From positions 1,364,001 to 1,428,000 of the forward strand of contig NZ_CP041745.1 in NCBI RefSeq assembly GCF_007556815.1: 64,000 nucleotides of DNA, in the 5' to 3' direction. The notes under the pieces were generated by a model. The model was not told the origin of the DNA. It saw only the letters and a list, made by a program, of their open reading frames with translations, and did not search any database. A program made the position numbers and the translations under genes. Each line of letters starts with the position of its first letter. The stretch's first letter is position 1. Source of the DNA: Paraburkholderia megapolitana. Its GTDB lineage: Bacteria; Pseudomonadota; Gammaproteobacteria; Burkholderiales; Burkholderiaceae. Shown piece after piece: positions 57,471-64,000 of this stretch.

Positions 57471-57950
57471 ATGAGTATCGAAGGGGTCTTGAAGGAAGGG
57501 TTTGTCACCACCACGGCTGACAAACTGATCAACTGGACGCGCACCGGCTCGTTGTGGCCGATGACGTTCGGTCTCGCGTGTTGCGCGGTCGAGATGATGC
57601 ATGCGGGCGCTGCTCGCTACGACCTCGACCGTTTCGGCGTCGTGTTTCGTCCAAGTCCGCGGCAGTCGGACGTGATGATCGTCGCGGGCACGCTGTGCAA
57701 CAAGATGGCGCCGGCTCTGCGCAAGGTCTACGACCAGATGGCCGAGCCGCGCTGGGTCATCTCGATGGGGTCGTGCGCGAATGGCGGCGGCTACTACCAT
57801 TACTCGTACTCGGTGGTGCGCGGCTGCGACCGTATCGTACCGGTCGACGTCTACGTGCCGGGCTGTCCGCCCACGGCGGAGGCGCTGGTCTACGGTGTGA
57901 TCCAGCTGCAGGCGAAGATCCGCCGCACCAACACCATCGCCCGACAATAA
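57471..57950 (+). CDS. nuoB: NADH-quinone oxidoreductase subunit B
   Basis: 159 residues. It carries the terminal cluster N2 with ligands in [25 protein letters not shown] and [16 protein letters not shown], and hands electrons to quinone. It lies 62 nt after nuoA. Confidence 0.96.
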
Positions 57951-57970
57951 GGCCAGAGCCCCCCCACAAT

Positions 57971-58573
57971 ATGGCAAGCAAACTCGAGACCCTGAAAGCG
58001 AACCTCGAGGCGGCGTTCGGCGGCCGTCTGGTGAGCGTCACCGAAGCGATCGGCGAGCTGACGATCGTCGTCAAGGCAAGCGAATACCTTGATGTGGTGA
58101 AGCGTCTGCGCGACGATCCCACGCTGCGCTTCGAGCAGTTGATGGACCTGTGTGGCGTCGATTATCAGACGTACGGCGACGGTGCCTACGAAGGCCCGCG
58201 TTTCGCGGCCGTGCTGCATCTGCTGTCGGTGGCGAACAACTGGCGTCTGCGCGTGCGCGCGTTCGCACCGGACGACGAAGTACCCATCCTCGCTTCGGTG
58301 GTCGACATCTGGAGTTCAGCCAACTGGTACGAGCGCGAAGCGTTCGACCTCTTCGGCATCGTCTTCGAAGGCCATCCTGACCTGCGCCGCATCCTGACCG
58401 ACTACGGTTTCATCGGTCACCCGTTCCGCAAGGATTTCCCTGTTTCCGGCTACGTCGAAATGCGTTACGACCCGGAAGAGAAGCGCGTCGTCTATCAGCC
58501 GGTGACGATCGAGCCGCGGGAAATCACGCCGCGCGTGATCCGTGAGGATCACTATGGCGGTCTGAAACACTAA
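57971..58573 (+). CDS. nuoC: NADH-quinone oxidoreductase subunit C
   Basis: 200 residues of the 30-kDa subunit. The family signature is FERExD-like here as [20 protein letters not shown] then [19 protein letters not shown]. It is separate from nuoD, not fused as in E. coli. It lies 20 nt after nuoB. Confidence 0.96.
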   Translation: MASKLETLKANLEAAFGGRLVSVTEAIGELTIVVKASEYLDVVKRLRDDPTLRFEQLMDLCGVDYQTYGDGAYEGPRFAAVLHLLSVANNWRLRVRAFAPDDEVPILASVVDIWSSANWYEREAFDLFGIVFEGHPDLRRILTDYGFIGHPFRKDFPVSGYVEMRYDPEEKRVVYQPVTIEPREITPRVIREDHYGGLKH

Positions 58574-58582
58574 GAGAACGCC

Positions 58583-59836
<1,254 letters not shown>

Positions 59837-59980
59837 GTTGGATCGTTAGGCGATCATCATCAAGGCGCGTGCCGCCGTAGCTTCAAGGCGCGCGTTCAGC
59901 AAAGGAACGCCGGGTCTGTCGCAACACGTGGTGCGCGGCAGGTTTTCGTTCGGTAGGAATTGAAAGAGTCGTGTCTGAAA

Positions 59981-60466
59981 ATGATCTCAGCTGAAGGCCT
60001 GAAAGAAATCGATCGTGCGCTGACGAAGTATCCCGCCGATCAGAAACAGTCCGCCGTGATGTCGGCGCTTGCCGTCGCTCAGGAAGAGCACGGCTGGCTG
60101 TCGCCCGAACTGATGCAGTTCGTCGCGGACTATCTCGGCATGCCGGCGGTCGCCGTGCAGGAGGTCGCGACCTTCTACACGATGTACGAGACCTCGCCGG
60201 TCGGTCGCTACAAGATCACGCTCTGCACCAACCTGCCGTGCCAGCTCGGCCCGGACGGCGGCTCCGAGAACGCCGCCAGCTATCTGAAACAGAAGCTCGG
60301 CATCGACTTCGGCGAAACCACCGCCGACGGCAAGTTCACGCTGAAAGAAGGCGAGTGCATGGGGTCGTGCGGCGACGCGCCGGTGATGCTGGTGAACAAC
60401 CACCGCATGTGCAGCTTCATGAGCCGCGCGAAGATCGACCAGTTGCTCGAGGAACTTTCGAAATGA
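59981..60466 (+). CDS. nuoE: NADH-quinone oxidoreductase subunit E
   Basis: 161 residues of the 24-kDa subunit. The [2Fe-2S] cluster N1a has Cys ligands in CTNLPC and CMGSCGDAP. The ATG at 59981 gives the family's usual start [14 protein letters not shown]. The 144-nt gap after nuoD is longer than others in the operon. The stop overlaps the nuoF start in ATGA. Confidence 0.95.
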   Translation: MISAEGLKEIDRALTKYPADQKQSAVMSALAVAQEEHGWLSPELMQFVADYLGMPAVAVQEVATFYTMYETSPVGRYKITLCTNLPCQLGPDGGSENAASYLKQKLGIDFGETTADGKFTLKEGECMGSCGDAPVMLVNNHRMCSFMSRAKIDQLLEELSK

Positions 60467-61791
60467 CGTCTTTACACGATCGTCACATCAAACCGCTGAT
60501 TCTCGCCAATCTAACCGGCGACAACTGGCATCTCGAAGACTACGTCGCGCGCGGTGGCTACAAGCAGCTGCGCCGTATCCTCGAAGAAAAAATTCCGCCC
60601 GAGCAGGTGATCGCCGACGTCAAGGCATCGGGTCTGCGTGGCCGTGGCGGTGCGGGCTTCCCGACCGGCCTGAAGTGGAGCTTCATGCCGCGCCAGTTTC
60701 CGGGGCAGAAGTACCTCGTCTGCAATTCGGACGAAGGCGAACCGGGCACGTTCAAGGACCGCGACATCCTGCGCTGGAATCCGCATTCGCTGATCGAAGG
60801 CATGGCGATCGGTGCGTACGCGATGGGTATCACGGTCGGCTACAACTATATCCACGGCGAAATCTGGGAAACCTACAAGCGCTTTGAAGAAGCGCTCGAC
60901 GAAGCGCGCCGCGCGGGTTTCCTCGGCGACAACATCATGGGTTCGGGTTTCAAGTTCGAACTGCATGCGCACCACGGTTACGGCGCCTATATTTGCGGCG
61001 AAGAAACCGCGCTGCTCGAATCGCTCGAAGGCAAGAAGGGCCAGCCGCGCTTCAAGCCGCCGTTCCCGGCGAGCTTCGGCGTGTACGGCAAGCCGACCAC
61101 TATCAATAACACCGAGACTTTCGCCGCTGTGCCGTTCCTGCTCGAGATCGGTCCGCAAGCGTATCTCGAACTCGGCAAGCCGAATAACGGTGGCACGAAG
61201 ATCTTCTCGATCTCTGGCGACATCGAGCGCCCGGGCAATTACGAAGTGCCGCTCGGCACGCCGTTCGCCACGCTGATGGAACTGGCCGGCGGCATGCGCG
61301 GCGGCCGCAAGATCAAGGCAGTGATTCCTGGCGGTTCGTCGGCACCGGTCATTCCGGGCGACCTGATGATGCAGACCGACCTCGACTACGACGCCATCGC
61401 GAAGGCCGGCTCGATGCTCGGCTCCGGCGCGGTGATCGTGATGGACGAGACGCGCTGCATGGTGCGCTCGCTGCTGCGTCTGTCGTACTTCTACTACGAA
61501 GAATCGTGCGGTCAGTGCACGCCGTGCCGCGAAGGCACGGGCTGGCTGTATCGCGTCGTGCATCGCATCGAACACGGCTTGGGTCGCAAGGAAGATCTCG
61601 ACCTGCTGAACTCGGTGGCTGAAAACATCATGGGCCGCACCATCTGTGCGCTCGGCGATGCGGCGGCGATGCCGGTGCGCGGCATGCTGAAGCACTACTG
61701 GGACGAATTCGAATATCACGTTGCCAACAAGCGTTGCCTCGTCGGCGGTCACGCCGGGGCAGCAGCGGCACCGGAAACGGTCGCTGCTTGA
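60463..61791 (+). CDS. nuoF: NADH-quinone oxidoreductase subunit F
   Basis: 442 residues of the 51-kDa subunit where NADH is oxidised. NADH and FMN motifs are [18 protein letters not shown] and [16 protein letters not shown]; the [4Fe-4S] cluster N3 ligands are in [15 protein letters not shown] and a later Cys in [12 protein letters not shown]. It is coupled to nuoE. Confidence 0.96.
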   Translation: MTSLHDRHIKPLILANLTGDNWHLEDYVARGGYKQLRRILEEKIPPEQVIADVKASGLRGRGGAGFPTGLKWSFMPRQFPGQKYLVCNSDEGEPGTFKDRDILRWNPHSLIEGMAIGAYAMGITVGYNYIHGEIWETYKRFEEALDEARRAGFLGDNIMGSGFKFELHAHHGYGAYICGEETALLESLEGKKGQPRFKPPFPASFGVYGKPTTINNTETFAAVPFLLEIGPQAYLELGKPNNGGTKIFSISGDIERPGNYEVPLGTPFATLMELAGGMRGGRKIKAVIPGGSSAPVIPGDLMMQTDLDYDAIAKAGSMLGSGAVIVMDETRCMVRSLLRLSYFYYEESCGQCTPCREGTGWLYRVVHRIEHGLGRKEDLDLLNSVAENIMGRTICALGDAAAMPVRGMLKHYWDEFEYHVANKRCLVGGHAGAAAAPETVAA

Positions 61792-61881
61792 GCGGCATCA
61801 CGGCAACCGCGCGCAGGTCGGCATCACGCTGATCAGCGAGCGAACGATTGAGCGGTATCAGGTTAAGGAAGATTGACCATC

Positions 61882-64000
61882 ATGGTTGAACTTGAAATAG
61901 ACGGCAAGAAGGTCGAGGTGGCCGAAGGCAGCATGGTGATCCAGGCTGCGCATAAGGTCGACACCTACATTCCTCACTTCTGCTATCACAAGAAGCTGTC
62001 GATTGCGGCCAACTGCCGTATGTGCCTCGTCGAAGTCGAGAAGATGCCGAAGGCGGTGCCCGCGTGTGCCACGCCGGTGTCGGCGGGCATGATCGTGCGC
62101 ACGAAGTCCGACAAGGCGGTGAAGGCCCAGCAGTCCGTGATGGAATTCCTGCTGATCAACCACCCGCTCGACTGCCCGATCTGCGATCAGGGCGGCGAAT
62201 GCCAGTTGCAGGATCTGGCGGTCGGTTACGGCAAGTCGTCGTCGCGCTACAGCGAAGAGAAGCGCGTCGTGTTCCACAAGAACGTCGGCCCGCTGATCTC
62301 GATGGAAGAGATGACGCGCTGCATCCACTGCACGCGCTGCGTGCGCTTCGGCCAGGAAGTGGCCGGTGTGATGGAACTCGGTATGCTGGGTCGCGGCGAG
62401 CATTCGGAAATCACGTCGTTCGTCGGCAAGACGGTCGACTCCGAACTGTCGGGCAACATGATCGACCTGTGCCCGGTCGGTGCGCTCACGAGCAAGCCGT
62501 TCCGCTACAGCGCCCGTACGTGGGAACTGTCGCGTCGCAAGTCGGTGAGCCCGCATGATTCCGTCGGCGCGAACCTCGTCGTCCAGGTCAAGAACAACCG
62601 CGTGATGCGCGTGCTGCCGTTTGAGAACGAAGCGATCAACGAATGCTGGATCTCGGACAAGGACCGCTTCTCGTACGAAGGGTTGAACAGCCCCGAGCGC
62701 CTGACGCAACCGATGTTGAAGCAGGGCGGCAAGTGGGTCGAAACCGACTGGCAAACCGCGCTTGAATACGTCGCGAAGGGATTGAACGGCATCAAGGGCG
62801 ACCACGGTGCAAATGCATTGGCCGCGCTCGCCAGCCCGCACAGCACCGTCGAAGAACTGTTCCTGCTGAAGCAACTCGCGCAGGCAGTCGGTACCCCGAA
62901 CATCGATTTCCGTCTGCGTCAGTCGGACTTCTCGGCAGCCGCTACCGGCACGCCGTGGCTCGGCACGAAGATCGCCGAACTGTCGAACGTCGATGCGGTA
63001 CTCGTGATCGGCTCGTTCCTGCGCCGCGATCATCCGCTGCTGGCCGCGCGTCTGCGCCAGGCGGCGAAGTCGGGCGCGAAGCTGACGTTGCTGCAGGCCA
63101 CGAAAGACGACGCACTGATTCCGCAAGCGCAGCGTATCGCTGCAGCGCCGTCGGCATGGCTCAACGAACTCGCGGGCATCGCTGCCGCCGTGTCGGAAGC
63201 GCGTAGCGTCGCGTTGCCCGAAGCGTTTGCCGGCGTGCAGGCGAGCGCCGCCGCGAAGCAGGTCGCTGCGTCGCTGGCTAGCGCTAGCGATGAGCATCGC
63301 TTCGTGCTGCTCGGTAACAGCGCAGTCCAGCATCCGGAATTCGCCCGTATCCACGCCGCTGCGCAGTGGATTGCAGAGCAGACCGGCGCGACGCTCGGCT
63401 TCCTGCCGGAAGCCGCGAACACGGTCGGTGCGCATCTGGTCAACGCATTGCCGGGCGCAGGCGGCCTGAACGCACGCGAAGCGTTTGAGCAGCCGCGCAA
63501 GGGCTATCTGCTGCTGAACCTCGAACCTGAATTCGATACGGCGAACCCGGCTCAAGCGCTCGCAGCGTTGAACCAGGCAGAGATGGTTGTCGTGATGTCG
63601 CCGTTCCAGACCGGCGCCGACTATGCCGACGTACTGCTGCCGGTTGCACCGTTCACGGAAACCTCCGGTACTTTCGTCAACGCGGAAGGCTCGGTACAGA
63701 CTTTCAACGGCGTCGTGCGCCCGCTCGGCGAAACGCGTCCGGCGTGGAAGGTGCTGCGCGTGCTGGGCAATCTGCTCGGTGCGTCGGGCTTCGACTTCGA
63801 TACCGCGGAAGAAGTACGTGCAGCGGCACTCGACGGCGACTTCACGGCGCGTCTGTCGAACCGTACGGACACCGCGCTCGCACGTGGCGCGGCAGCGGCG
63901 GCATCAACGACAAACGGCGCGTTCGAGCGCATCGCCGATGTGCCGATCTACCACGCGGATGCACTCGTGCGTCGCGCCGAGTCGCTGCATCTGACCGCCG
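61882..64000 (+). CDS. nuoG: NADH-quinone oxidoreductase subunit G, 3' end missing
   Basis: 706 codons are visible before the window ends; no stop is reached. The N-terminus has the [2Fe-2S] site (IPHFCYHKKLSIAANCRMCL), the His/Cys cluster motif LDCPICDQGGECQLQDLA, CIHCTRCVRFGQE and CPVGALTSKPFRYSARTWEL. The rest is the molybdopterin-oxidoreductase-like part with Ala-rich segments. It follows nuoF by 90 nt, with AAGGAAG upstream of the ATG. Confidence 0.96.
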   Translation, partial: MVELEIDGKKVEVAEGSMVIQAAHKVDTYIPHFCYHKKLSIAANCRMCLVEVEKMPKAVPACATPVSAGMIVRTKSDKAVKAQQSVMEFLLINHPLDCPICDQGGECQLQDLAVGYGKSSSRYSEEKRVVFHKNVGPLISMEEMTRCIHCTRCVRFGQEVAGVMELGMLGRGEHSEITSFVGKTVDSELSGNMIDLCPVGALTSKPFRYSARTWELSRRKSVSPHDSVGANLVVQVKNNRVMRVLPFENEAINECWISDKDRFSYEGLNSPERLTQPMLKQGGKWVETDWQTALEYVAKGLNGIKGDHGANALAALASPHSTVEELFLLKQLAQAVGTPNIDFRLRQSDFSAAATGTPWLGTKIAELSNVDAVLVIGSFLRRDHPLLAARLRQAAKSGAKLTLLQATKDDALIPQAQRIAAAPSAWLNELAGIAAAVSEARSVALPEAFAGVQASAAAKQVAASLASASDEHRFVLLGNSAVQHPEFARIHAAAQWIAEQTGATLGFLPEAANTVGAHLVNALPGAGGLNAREAFEQPRKGYLLLNLEPEFDTANPAQALAALNQAEMVVVMSPFQTGADYADVLLPVAPFTETSGTFVNAEGSVQTFNGVVRPLGETRPAWKVLRVLGNLLGASGFDFDTAEEVRAAALDGDFTARLSNRTDTALARGAAAAASTTNGAFERIADVPIYHADALVRRAESLHLTA

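Overview
The window looks like about 64 kb of a Burkholderia sensu lato chromosome, most likely Paraburkholderia or a close relative. The reasons are high GC, the conserved blocks ilvI-ilvH-ilvC-psd-pssA-leuA, rpsO-pnp and tpiA-secG-tRNA-Leu-nuoABCDEFG, and the ECF sigma/DUF3619/DUF3106/RDD string. No insertion sequence, prophage, integrase, CRISPR array or rRNA was seen. Gene boundaries were chosen by reading ribosome-binding sites, so many starts lie inside longer open frames.

Region 1 (1 to about 18.4 kb) is an accessory biosynthetic gene cluster that I do not recognise as a described one. A leftward arm holds an ectoine-synthase homologue, a formyltransferase, a Rieske oxygenase, a DMT exporter and a diaminobutyrate aminotransferase (EctB type, cut by the left edge). 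A rightward arm starts with a one-module NRPS of the order A-T-E-R, followed by an SDR, a 2-oxoglutarate/Fe(II) oxygenase, a SerB-like phosphatase, an epoxide-hydrolase-like protein, an omega-aminotransferase and an MFS exporter. LysR and LuxR regulators close the cluster in an AT-richer stretch. The three presumed promoters share a 16-bp dyad, TCCGTA-N4-TACGGA, each copy exactly 22 nt upstream of a -10-like hexamer. This points to one cluster-specific activator. The enzymes suggest an aspartate-derived amino aldehyde or diamine that is formylated and closed to a cyclic amidine, in effect a formyl version of ectoine chemistry. That chemistry is inference.

Region 2 (18.4 to 38.4 kb) is mixed housekeeping: a PRC-barrel protein, NAD-malic enzyme with an AEC carrier, a GT4 glycosyltransferase, a DUF4126 membrane protein coupled to a large FtsX-type permease, a truncated globin, a cyclic-nucleotide-domain/flavin oxidoreductase fusion that lacks the thioredoxin-reductase CxxC, AlaX with DUF924, then leftward SDR, LOG-TetR, dagK-GT4, an LpxH-like phosphoesterase, and an ECF sigma operon.

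Region 3 (38.7 to 45.8 kb) is branched-chain amino acid and phospholipid synthesis (ilvIHC, psd, pssA, leuA). Region 4 (45.8 to 51.3 kb) holds a SulP transporter with a beta-carbonic anhydrase, an AraC regulator, a small lipoprotein and a periplasmic binding protein. Region 5 (51.3 to 64 kb) is rpsO, pnp, a quinone oxidoreductase, tpiA, secG, tRNA-Leu(GAG) and nuoA to nuoG, with nuoG cut by the right edge.
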